NCBI GenBank assembly: GCA_965224045.1 | Contig: CBDCYD010000015.1 | Location: forward strand, 1-64,000 | Reading direction: 5' to 3' | From: Tectiglobus sp965224045 | Lineage (GTDB): Bacteria > Pseudomonadota > Alphaproteobacteria > Rhizobiales > Hyphomicrobiaceae | DNA length: 64,000 nucleotides | Part shown: one piece after another, positions 17,798 to 25,503 of the stretch | How positions within the stretch are numbered: the first letter of the stretch is position 1 | How the letters are laid out: each line of letters begins with the position of its first letter | Program-made: the position numbers and the translations under genes | Notes under the pieces: generated by a model | What the model was told of the DNA's origin: nothing | Databases searched by the model: none | Seen by the model: only the letters and a program-made list of their open reading frames with translations

Positions 17798-18858
17798 GAA
17801 GCACCTACCTCACCGACCAATTCACCACCGAACTGCAGGGCGGCAGCGACAACGACGACCATGATCAGCGACAGCGGGAGGAACACCTTCCAGCCAAGCC
17901 GCATCAACTGGTCATAGCGGTAGCGCGGCACCATCGCCTTTGCCATCGCGAACATGAAGAAGACGAAAACGATCTTGAGCAGGAACCAGATGACACCAGG
18001 AACGGCGTTGATTGGCCAGATGTCAACCGGCGGCAGCCATCCGCCCAAGAACAAGATGGTGGTCAATGCGCACATCGTGGTGATGGCAACGTATTCCCCC
18101 AGCATGAACAGCAGGTAGGGGGTCGAGGCATATTCGACCATGAAGCCTGCAACCAACTCTGACTCTGCTTCCGGCAAGTCGAACGGAGGACGGTTGGTTT
18201 CTGCCAATGCCGAAATGAAGAATACCACGAACATCGGGAACAGCGGCAGCCAGAACCAGTTCAGCATGCCGTATTCGCCCTTCTGGGCATTGACGATGGC
18301 GGTCATGTTCAGCGAACCGACGCACAGCAGCACTGTGACGATAACCAGGCCGATGGAGACTTCGTAGGAGACCATCTGGGCTGCTGACCGCAACGCGCCC
18401 ATGAACGGGTATTTCGAGTTCGACGCCCAGCCGCCCATGATGACGCCGTAGACGCCAAGCGACGAAATCGCGAGAATGTAAAGAATGCCGACGTTGAGGT
18501 CCGAGACCACCCAGGTTCCCCAGCCATCCTGGTTGACCGGGATCACAGCCCAGGCGGCAAGTGCAAACAGGGTCGTCGCAACTGGCGCCAGCAAGAACAC
18601 CGTCTTGTCGGCTCCAGCCGGGATGACCGGTTCCTTGAGCACGAACTTGAGCAGGTCAGCAAACGACTGAAACAGACCGAAGGGGCCAACGACATTGGGG
18701 CCCTTGCGCATTTGCACGGCGGCCCAGACCTTGCGGTCCATCAACAGCAGATAGGCAATGATCAACAGCAGCGCGACCATCAGCACGACGCTCTGAATGA
18801 TCATCAGCGCCAGAGGCCAGCCGTAGGCCCACCAAATTTCAATCGCCTGCTCCCACAT
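17794..18858 (-). CDS. nuoH: NADH-quinone oxidoreductase subunit H
   Basis: A membrane subunit at the quinone site and arm junction, 354 residues with about eight helices. RKVWAAVQMRKGPNVVGPFG and NRPPFDLPEAESELVAGF (quinone-chamber loop) are family hallmarks. It follows nuoG by nine bases. Confidence 0.97.
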   Translation of the reverse strand: MWEQAIEIWWAYGWPLALMIIQSVVLMVALLLIIAYLLLMDRKVWAAVQMRKGPNVVGPFGLFQSFADLLKFVLKEPVIPAGADKTVFLLAPVATTLFALAAWAVIPVNQDGWGTWVVSDLNVGILYILAISSLGVYGVIMGGWASNSKYPFMGALRSAAQMVSYEVSIGLVIVTVLLCVGSLNMTAIVNAQKGEYGMLNWFWLPLFPMFVVFFISALAETNRPPFDLPEAESELVAGFMVEYASTPYLLFMLGEYVAITTMCALTTILFLGGWLPPVDIWPINAVPGVIWFLLKIVFVFFMFAMAKAMVPRYRYDQLMRLGWKVFLPLSLIMVVVVAAALQFGGELVGEVGAS

Positions 18859-18867
18859 CAGCGCCTC

Positions 18868-20931
18868 CTATTCCGCTGCGGCCGGCGTTTGCTCGGCCTG
18901 CCTGAGAGCGCTCAACTCCGCCATGACGGTGGATGCTCGTGCGATTGGATTGGTAAAGTAGAAGTCGGTTACCGGTGAGCGGAAGGGTTCGGAGGACAGC
19001 GTGCCCTCAAGGCCGGTCAGGGCAGCGATATCGGCTGCGTCCGTTTCCGGCAATGCGCCAAGTCGTGCAAGCTGCGGCGCCGTTGCATACATCGCTGCAC
19101 GCAACTGCTCGATGGTATCGTAGGGCAAGGTGTGGCCCAGCTGCTCAGAGAGCGCGCGCACGATCGTCCAATCCTCTCGCGCATCACCGGGTGGGTGGGC
19201 CGCCTTGGCGGTCATCTGTGCACGGCCTTCGGTGTTGGAATACGTGGCTGCCTTCTCGGTGTAGGCTGCGCCCGGCAGGATGACGTCGGCACGATGGGCG
19301 CCGCGGTCGCCGTGGCTGCCCTGATAGATGACAAACGCGCCCGGAGCGATGTCAATTTCATCGGCACCAAGGTTGTAGATCAGATCCATGCCCCCTGCCG
19401 CCATTTCCGTGGCAGTGCGTCCGTTCGCGCCGGGGACGAATCCGATATCGAGGCCCGCGACCCGGGCGGCGGCCGTGTGCAGCACCGCAAAGCCGTTCCA
19501 GCCGTCCTTTACGACCCCAAGCGACTGTGCCGCCCGCGCAATCTGCGCCATTACCGCAGCACCGTCGGGCCGCGCGTAGGCACCGGCGCCAATGATCAAC
19601 ATCGGACGTTCGCTGCCGGCGGGCGCGTGATCAACAAATTGTTCAAGCGCGTCCGGGCCGGCGCCGAAGTAAGAATACGGATAGGCAAGGTCGGCCTTTT
19701 CGCCGATGAGGCCCAGCTTGAGGCCGCCCTCGCGCCAGCGCTTGCGGATGCGACCGTTGAGGACGGGCGCTTCAAGGCGCGGGTTGGCGCCGACGAGCAT
19801 GATCGCATCGGCGGAGTCGATTGCGGCAATGCCGGGATTGAAAAGGTACGAGCCGCGGCCGCTGCCGGGGTCGAACTGTTCGCCGAGTTGGCGACTGTCG
19901 GTGTTGGGCGATCCGAGCCGTTCGCAAAGGTCCTTGAGCGCGAACATCTCCTCGGCACCGGCTAAGTCGCCGGCAATTGCGCCGATGCGGGCCGCATCCG
20001 TGCCTGCCACACGTTCGGCAATGACGGCGAACGCCTCTTGCCAGCTCGCCGGCTGCAGGCGCCCGTCGCGGCGCACGTAAGGCCGGTCAAGGCGCTGGGC
20101 GCGCAGGCCGTCCGCCACATGGCGCGTCTTGTCGGAAATCCACTCCTCGTTGACGGCCTCGTTGAGGCGCGGCAGGACGCGCATGACCTCGCGGCCGCGG
20201 CAGTCGACGCGAATGGCCGAGCCGAGCGCGTCCATGGCGTCTATGGACTCGGTCTTGTGCAGCTCCCAAGGCCGGGCATTGTGGGCCCAAGGTCTGTGGG
20301 TCAAGGCGCCGACGGGGCACAGGTCAACGACGTTTGCCGAGAGTTCCGACATCATGCCGTGCTCGAGGTAGGTGGTGATTTCCATATCCTCGCCACGGCC
20401 AATCGCGCCAAGTTCTTCGACGCCTGCGACTTCGGTCATGAAGCGGACGCAGCGGGTGCACTGGATGCACCGGGTCATCGACGTTTTGATCAGTGGGCCA
20501 AGATACTTTTCATCGACCGCGCGCTTGTTTTCCTCGTAACGCGAGCCGCCGACGCCATAGGCCATCGCCTGGTCCTGCAGGTCACACTCGCCGCCCTGGT
20601 CACAAATCGGGCAGTCGAGCGGGTGGTTGATCAGCAGGAACTCCATGACGCCTTCGCGGGCCTTCTTGACCAGCGGCGAGCGCGTATCGATCGTATTGGG
20701 TGAACCGTCCCGTGTCGGGCGCAAATCATTGACGCCCATTGCACACGAGGCAACCGGCTTCGGCATGCCGTCGACCTGGATCAGGCACATGCGGCAGTTG
20801 CCCGCGATCGAAAGGCGTTCGTGATAGCAAAAGCGGGGGATCTCTCGGCCGGCCAGTTCACAGGCCTGGAGCAGGCTGATGCCGTCCTCGACCTCGATCT
20901 CTTCACCATCGATGATGAGCTTTCTCGGCAT
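18868..20931 (-). CDS. nuoG: NADH-quinone oxidoreductase subunit G
   Basis: The large peripheral-arm iron-sulfur subunit, 687 residues. An N-terminal [2Fe-2S] domain (RFCYHERLSIAGNCRMCLIQ) leads to the His-Cys cluster region (HPLDCPICDQGGECDLQD) and a [4Fe-4S] motif (RCIQCTRCVRF, then NVVDLCPVGAL). A molybdopterin-oxidoreductase-like domain follows. The start has AAGGGATC five bases upstream. Unusually, 640 non-operonic bases precede it. Confidence 0.97.
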   Translation of the reverse strand: MPRKLIIDGEEIEVEDGISLLQACELAGREIPRFCYHERLSIAGNCRMCLIQVDGMPKPVASCAMGVNDLRPTRDGSPNTIDTRSPLVKKAREGVMEFLLINHPLDCPICDQGGECDLQDQAMAYGVGGSRYEENKRAVDEKYLGPLIKTSMTRCIQCTRCVRFMTEVAGVEELGAIGRGEDMEITTYLEHGMMSELSANVVDLCPVGALTHRPWAHNARPWELHKTESIDAMDALGSAIRVDCRGREVMRVLPRLNEAVNEEWISDKTRHVADGLRAQRLDRPYVRRDGRLQPASWQEAFAVIAERVAGTDAARIGAIAGDLAGAEEMFALKDLCERLGSPNTDSRQLGEQFDPGSGRGSYLFNPGIAAIDSADAIMLVGANPRLEAPVLNGRIRKRWREGGLKLGLIGEKADLAYPYSYFGAGPDALEQFVDHAPAGSERPMLIIGAGAYARPDGAAVMAQIARAAQSLGVVKDGWNGFAVLHTAAARVAGLDIGFVPGANGRTATEMAAGGMDLIYNLGADEIDIAPGAFVIYQGSHGDRGAHRADVILPGAAYTEKAATYSNTEGRAQMTAKAAHPPGDAREDWTIVRALSEQLGHTLPYDTIEQLRAAMYATAPQLARLGALPETDAADIAALTGLEGTLSSEPFRSPVTDFYFTNPIARASTVMAELSALRQAEQTPAAAE

Positions 20932-21280
20932 GAGGATCCCTTAGCGCACTGCAAATGCGAACCGGAGCGGATGCCACGGTCATGATTTCGACACGTTACC
21001 TACAATGAGATCGCTGTAGATGCCAGTGCTTGAGCCATAGACGCTTTGGCGGCGATTTGGCGCGGGGTGCAGGCAGAACCCGCCGGATGGCTCCCTGATT
21101 GACGTGCCGCCCAGGCGGCGTCACATCGCCTTGCCGCTTCCCCGGGCTTGCACTTCAGAGCGCCGCTCAGCTTGCGGTCAGGCGCTCATCACCAGGTGGC
21201 ACGTGTCGAAAAACCGGTCCTATCCGACCAGGCCTCGGCCCTAAAGCGCGTCGCAAAAAATGCGCCTCGCTTTGGGTTTT
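20932..21280. other. Non-coding stretch upstream of nuoG
   Basis: No gene is apparent. Together with the tandem repeat that follows, it makes a gap of about 640 bases inside an operon whose other spacings are mostly under 70. It could hold a secondary promoter for nuoG onward, but I found no convincing consensus. Confidence 0.5.
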
Positions 21281-21541
21281 TTGCCTCACGCCGCTATTCG
21301 CGCTGCGCGCGGCGGCTCCGGCGGGGCGGCCGTTCGACCGGGTCGCGTTGCTCCCTTCGGGTTTGGGTTTCATTGCCTCACGCCGCTATGCGCGCTGCGC
21401 GCGGCGGCTCCGGCGGGGCGGCCGTTCGGCCGGGTCGCGTTGCTCCCTTCGGGTTTGGGTTTCATTGCCTCACGCCGCTATTCGCGCTGCGCGCGGCGGC
21501 TCCGGAGGGGCGGCCGTTCGGCCGGGTCGCGTTGCTCCCTT
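21281..21541. repeat. 92-bp tandem repeat, about 2.8 copies
   Basis: Copies start at 21281, 21373 and 21465 with an exact 92-base period; the third stops after 77 bases. The units are almost identical, with single-base differences such as TATTCG/TATGCG and GGCGGGG/GGAGGGG. Each is very GC-rich and contains self-complementary pieces (GCGCTGCGCGC; GGCCGTTCGGCC in copies 2 and 3). The stretch before copy 1 (CTTTGGGTTTTTTGCC) resembles the end of a unit. All frames are open across it only because of composition. Confidence 0.9.
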
Positions 21542-21571
21542 ATGAGTGAACCCGTTTTGCTGCGACATGCC

Positions 21572-21880
21572 CTAACCTGTGATCGAGAGGTAGGTCGTGA
21601 ACAAGGCCGCAGCGATCCCGACAATACCCAGAAGCACGACGAATTGTGACACGGCACAGCCTTCAAGCCGTTTGCTGCCGTGATGACCGAGGGTGGCGCC
21701 GGCAATGGCACCAACCACCGCCAGGGCAATTCCGGGGGCCGACGTGGCCGGCCAACCGAGCCCTGCAAGGCCGACCAGCACGACAAGGCAGCCGATGACG
21801 GCGCATGCAGCCGGCAGGGCGAAGACGACGATCGAGTCACTGAAAATGCCGGCGACAAGATCCGACAAGATCTCCAACAC
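21572..21880 (-). CDS. Small hydrophobic membrane protein between nuoF and nuoG
   Basis: Not recognised. From a GTG at 21880, with GGAG about ten bases upstream, it encodes about 102 residues. There are three hydrophobic stretches: IVVFALPAACAVIGCLVVLV, GIALAVVGAIAGATLG and FVVLLGIVGIAAALFTTYL. The frame extends upstream into nuoF, but that part has no membrane character and looks like a shadow. It starts 26 bases after the nuoF stop. Confidence 0.55.
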   Translation of the reverse strand: MLEILSDLVAGIFSDSIVVFALPAACAVIGCLVVLVGLAGLGWPATSAPGIALAVVGAIAGATLGHHGSKRLEGCAVSQFVVLLGIVGIAAALFTTYLSITG

Positions 21881-21906
21881 GGTCCGACGCTCCGGACCCC
21901 GGATGC

Positions 21907-23187
21907 CTACTCGGCGGCCTCGCGGGCGGCCTGAGCCGCATCGATCCGCGCCTCGATGACCGGACGAAAATGTCGAATCAGACCTTGAATTGGCCAGGCC
22001 GCAGCGTCGCCCAGAGCGCAAATCGTGTGGCCTTCGACCTGTTTCGTGACGTCGAGCAACATGTCGATTTCGGATTTTCGCGCCTCGCCGCGCTCCAGTC
22101 GTTCCATGACCCGCCACATCCAACCGGTCCCCTCGCGGCACGGCGTGCACTGGCCGCAACTTTCATGCTTGTAGAAATACGAAAGCCGGCGAATGGCGGC
22201 GATGATGTCCGTCGACTTGTCCATAACGATGACCGCCGCCGTGCCGAGGCCGGACTTCGCCTTCTGCAAGGTGTCGAAATCCATTGTCAGGTCGTCACAT
22301 ATGGTGCCCGGCACACAAGGCACAGACGAGCCACCCGGGATCACGGCCAGGAGGTTGTTCCAGCCACCACGCACTCCGCCGGCGTGGCGCTCGATCAGCT
22401 CGCGCATCGGGATTCCCATCTCCTCTTCCACGACGCATGGACGTTCGACGTGGCCTGAGATCTGGAACAGCTTGGTGCCGGTGTTGTTGGGCTTGCCGAG
22501 GCCGGCGAACCAATCAGCACCGCGACGCAGGATGGTCGGGACGACCGCAATCGACTCAACGTTGTTGACCGTCGTTGGCGCACCGTAAAGACCGGCGCCG
22601 GCGGGGAACGGTGGTTTGAGGCGAGGCTGGCCCTTCTTGCCCTCGAGGCTTTCGAGAAGTGCTGTCTCCTCGCCGCAAATGTAAGCACCAGCACCGTGGT
22701 GCACGTAGAGATCGAAATCCCAGCCGTGCTTGTTGTTCTTGCCGATGAGGCCGGCGTCGTAGGCCTCGTCCACGGCGCGCTGGAAGGCTTCACGCTCGCG
22801 AATATACTCGCCACGGAAATACACGTAACAGGTATGCGCGCGCATCGCGAAGGAGGCAATCAGGCAGCCTTCGACGAGGTGATGGGGGTCATGGCGACAG
22901 ATCTCGCGGTCCTTGCAAGAACCAGGTTCCGACTCATCGGCATTGACAACCAGATAGGACGGGCGCGAGTCGTTCTTCGGCATGAATGACCACTTGAGGC
23001 CGGTCGGGAAGCCGGCCCCTCCCCGGCCGCGCAGGCCGGACGCCTTGACCCGTTCGACGATCTCGTCGTGGCCGAGTTCGATGATCTCCTTGGTGCAATC
23101 CCATGATCCACGCGCCATGGCGCCCTTCAGGCTGACGTCGTGAATGCCGTATATATTAGTGAAGATGCGGTCTTTGTCAGCGAGCAT
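21907..23187 (-). CDS. nuoF: NADH-quinone oxidoreductase subunit F
   Basis: The NADH- and FMN-binding subunit of complex I with [4Fe-4S] cluster N3, 426 residues. The nucleotide site GLRGRGGAGFPTG is at 51-63, the FMN region (VVNADESEPGSCKDREI) follows and the cluster motif ESCGQCTPCREG is near 343-354. It starts two bases after nuoE. Confidence 0.97.
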   Translation of the reverse strand: MLADKDRIFTNIYGIHDVSLKGAMARGSWDCTKEIIELGHDEIVERVKASGLRGRGGAGFPTGLKWSFMPKNDSRPSYLVVNADESEPGSCKDREICRHDPHHLVEGCLIASFAMRAHTCYVYFRGEYIREREAFQRAVDEAYDAGLIGKNNKHGWDFDLYVHHGAGAYICGEETALLESLEGKKGQPRLKPPFPAGAGLYGAPTTVNNVESIAVVPTILRRGADWFAGLGKPNNTGTKLFQISGHVERPCVVEEEMGIPMRELIERHAGGVRGGWNNLLAVIPGGSSVPCVPGTICDDLTMDFDTLQKAKSGLGTAAVIVMDKSTDIIAAIRRLSYFYKHESCGQCTPCREGTGWMWRVMERLERGEARKSEIDMLLDVTKQVEGHTICALGDAAAWPIQGLIRHFRPVIEARIDAAQAAREAAE

Positions 23188-23189
23188 GC

Positions 23190-24152
23190 TCAGCCCTCGT
23201 CGGTTGCACGGTCAGCCTTGGCGCGCGCGGAAAACTCCGTCTCGCCACCGGCAGCCAGCGTCTTTGCCTGGCCGATCCAATCCTCGCGGGCGATGCGCCC
23301 TTTGAAGCTCAGGTATTCATCCACCCAGGCCACGGTATCAGGTGACCAGTCGGCAATCTGATCGAAGTGGTAGATGCCGAGGGCGTTGAGTGTTTCTTCC
23401 AATTTTGGACCAACGCCGCCGATCAGCTTGAGATCGTCGGCTGCGCCGGCGCGCGGTGCCGAAAGTCCCTGCGGCTTGGCAGCATCACTCACCACGGCCG
23501 GCGCCGCTTCAATGGTCGCGGTGTCAGCGCCGCCGGATCCCGCATACAGGCCAGGGTCGGTCAGCGTCGTGGGAGCGCCCTGCGGGCTCGATGCGGTGCG
23601 CCCGATCTGCGAACCCGGGTTCGGCGGCACGCCGGCAGCGAAACCATCGAGCACCTGCTCGAACACTTGCGGCGTCAGATCTTCATAGGTGTCCTTCCAA
23701 ATCTGAACCATAGGAGCGTTGGCGCACACGCCCAGGCACTCGACCTCCTCCCAGGAAAAATTGCCATCATCGGAGAGCTGGTGGGGCTGGGAAGCAATGC
23801 GGCGCTTGCATACTGCAACGAGATCTTCAGAGCCGCGCAACATGCAGGGCGTCGTACCGCAAACCTGGACGTGGGCCAGCTTGCCGACCGGCTGGAGCTG
23901 GAACATCGTGTAAAAGGTGGCAATCTCGTAGACCCGGATATAGGCCATGTCCAACATGTCGGCGACATAACGGATCGCTGGCTCGGGCAGCCAGCCTTCG
24001 TGTTGCTCCTGCGCGCGCCACAACAGTGGGATGACCGCGGAGGCCTGCCGGCCGTCAGGGTACTTGGCGATGGTCTGGCGGGCCCAGGCGGCGTTGTCCG
24101 GTGTGAACTCGAAGGTGGCTGGCTGATCAGGATGCAGTCGGCGCACGGCCAT
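23190..24152 (-). CDS. nuoE: NADH-quinone oxidoreductase subunit E with a C-terminal HhH-like extension
   Basis: The thioredoxin-like [2Fe-2S] subunit (cluster N1a). Ligands C98, C103, C139 and C143 are in VCGTTPC and ECLGVC. The protein has 320 residues, about twice the size of a standard NuoE. After about residue 165 comes a low-complexity Pro/Ala/Thr linker, then from about 238 a module beginning ADDLKLIGGVGPKLEETLN. That module closely matches the tail of S2 in this window. nuoA-D, normally just upstream, are absent. Confidence 0.95.
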   Translation of the reverse strand: MAVRRLHPDQPATFEFTPDNAAWARQTIAKYPDGRQASAVIPLLWRAQEQHEGWLPEPAIRYVADMLDMAYIRVYEIATFYTMFQLQPVGKLAHVQVCGTTPCMLRGSEDLVAVCKRRIASQPHQLSDDGNFSWEEVECLGVCANAPMVQIWKDTYEDLTPQVFEQVLDGFAAGVPPNPGSQIGRTASSPQGAPTTLTDPGLYAGSGGADTATIEAAPAVVSDAAKPQGLSAPRAGAADDLKLIGGVGPKLEETLNALGIYHFDQIADWSPDTVAWVDEYLSFKGRIAREDWIGQAKTLAAGGETEFSARAKADRATDEG

Positions 24153-24430
24153 GGTGCGATGCCCTCCGGAAGTGGCGGTCTCGGGGAGGGCTGCCCGCGC
24201 GCATCAGCAGGCAATTCGTCGATGCCGCGCCCACGCCCTTCATGATCCATTGTCACCTACGGCGGTTGGGCGCTCCATGCAAGTCGGTAAGACCTTTGGA
24301 CGCCCTGATGGGCAGAACCGGCAGGCTATCCATGTGTGATTTCGCCCGGCCCTGGCGGACGCTGAGCGCGGCGCACGTCACCATACGCAGTTCGCGAAGC
24401 ACCGCCGCCTTTCTCATATGCAGGCGCGGT

Positions 24431-24943
24431 TCAATATCCGACGCTAGTGCCGGGCTGCCGGCGGAACTCGTGTGCCAGTCGGCGCTCGTCGGTGGTGGCC
24501 AATCTCGGGGCGCGCTCGGGCAGCGGCACGCGCGGCACGTATACGTTCGGCACGAAACGGGATTCCGAGATGTAACCCGGCGGCGTGCGCACACCGACCC
24601 ACGCCATCATCAGGATCAACGTCGCAAGTGGTGCGAGAAACAGGGAAATCTGTGAGCCGACCCGCATCATCCCGGTCCACAAGAATCCCCAAACGAACCC
24701 GAAGAAAATGATCCACCATCCATCAAAGCCGCCGTCAGGTGCCGATTGACGCGCGGCTGCAAACAAGAACGCGATGACGATCGAAAAGACGCCGAGCAGA
24801 ATTGGCACCAACGGTTTGTTGGCGTGGAGTTCGCCCATCGGCCAGTCGTTTCGCAACGCGAAAATGCGATACGTCGCGAGCGACACGCCAAATCCCAGGG
24901 TCAGGCAGGCAGCGACGAACAGGAAGTCGAGATAAGGCAGCAT
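24431..24943 (-). CDS. Uncharacterised membrane protein
   Basis: Not recognised. The 170-residue protein has about four helices (LDFLFVAACLTLGFGVSLA, LVPILLGVFSIVIAFLFAAA, WWIIFFGFVWGFLWTGMM, LFLAPLATLILMMAWVGV) and a proline-rich cytoplasmic or periplasmic tail. The ATG at 24943 has GGAG eight bases upstream; a GTG at 24952 is an alternative. It sits where nuoD would be expected. Confidence 0.65.
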   Translation of the reverse strand: MLPYLDFLFVAACLTLGFGVSLATYRIFALRNDWPMGELHANKPLVPILLGVFSIVIAFLFAAARQSAPDGGFDGWWIIFFGFVWGFLWTGMMRVGSQISLFLAPLATLILMMAWVGVRTPPGYISESRFVPNVYVPRVPLPERAPRLATTDERRLAHEFRRQPGTSVGY

Positions 24944-24975
24944 ACGCAGCACTCCAGGTGCAGTCGATTTTGTCG

Positions 24976-24994
24976 CAGCATAGCAAATATGCTG
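24976..24994. repeat. Inverted repeat upstream of the membrane protein gene
   Basis: CAGCATA, five bases, TATGCTG form a perfect 7-base dyad lying 32-51 bases before the start at 24943. Its position fits an operator, but no regulator is adjacent. Confidence 0.35.
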
Positions 24995-25064
24995 TGTTGA
25001 GAGAAGCTTATGCCTGAAAATGGCAAAAGCGCGATCACCGGGCCAGTGCTTACGCGGTACGCGG

Positions 25065-25448
25065 TTAAGGCGCCGGCGATGACGACGTTTGAGGTGCGTT
25101 CCAAGCGAAAAACACCAACCGATTGCCGAACGGATCGGTAACCGAGAGTTCTTGGGTGCCCCACGGCTGGGCTTCTATGCCAGGTTTGGCAAAACGGTAG
25201 GGCCGAGCATTCAATTCCGCGTGGAGGGCGGCGACGTCCGACACCTCGATGCGGACGGCCGATCCCGGCGTCGCATCGCCGTGGTGCTCGCTGAGGTGAA
25301 GCTCCAGCCCGTCCCGCTCAAGACCCATGTAGAGCGGGAAATCGTCGCCAAAACGGTGTTCGAAGGTGACGCGGAAGCCAAGCCAGTCGACGTAGAACTC
25401 CCGCGCCTTGGCGATGTCGAACATGCGGAATACCGGGGTTGCTTTCAC
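25065..25448 (-). CDS. Glyoxalase/bleomycin-resistance-like VOC protein
   Basis: A single VOC module of 127 residues starting at GTG 25448. The pattern PVFRMFDIAKAREFYVDWLG ... LELHLSEHHGD ... TDPFGNRLVF is that of the bleomycin-resistance-protein-like glyoxalase superfamily. Candidate metal or ligand residues are in the SEHHGD segment. The substrate is unknown. Confidence 0.75.
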   Translation of the reverse strand: MKATPVFRMFDIAKAREFYVDWLGFRVTFEHRFGDDFPLYMGLERDGLELHLSEHHGDATPGSAVRIEVSDVAALHAELNARPYRFAKPGIEAQPWGTQELSVTDPFGNRLVFFAWNAPQTSSSPAP

Positions 25449-25503
25449 GTTCGTCGCGATCCTCGCGCGTGGCGGACGGCAACAACCGGCTCACCGCATA
25501 CAA

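Noticed and set aside
21281..21541. CRISPR array
   Set aside because: The period is 92 bases with near-identical content throughout, no short repeats with distinct spacers, and no cas genes nearby.
24153..24430. Remnant of nuoD upstream of nuoE
   Set aside because: Translation of all frames shows no NuoD motif.
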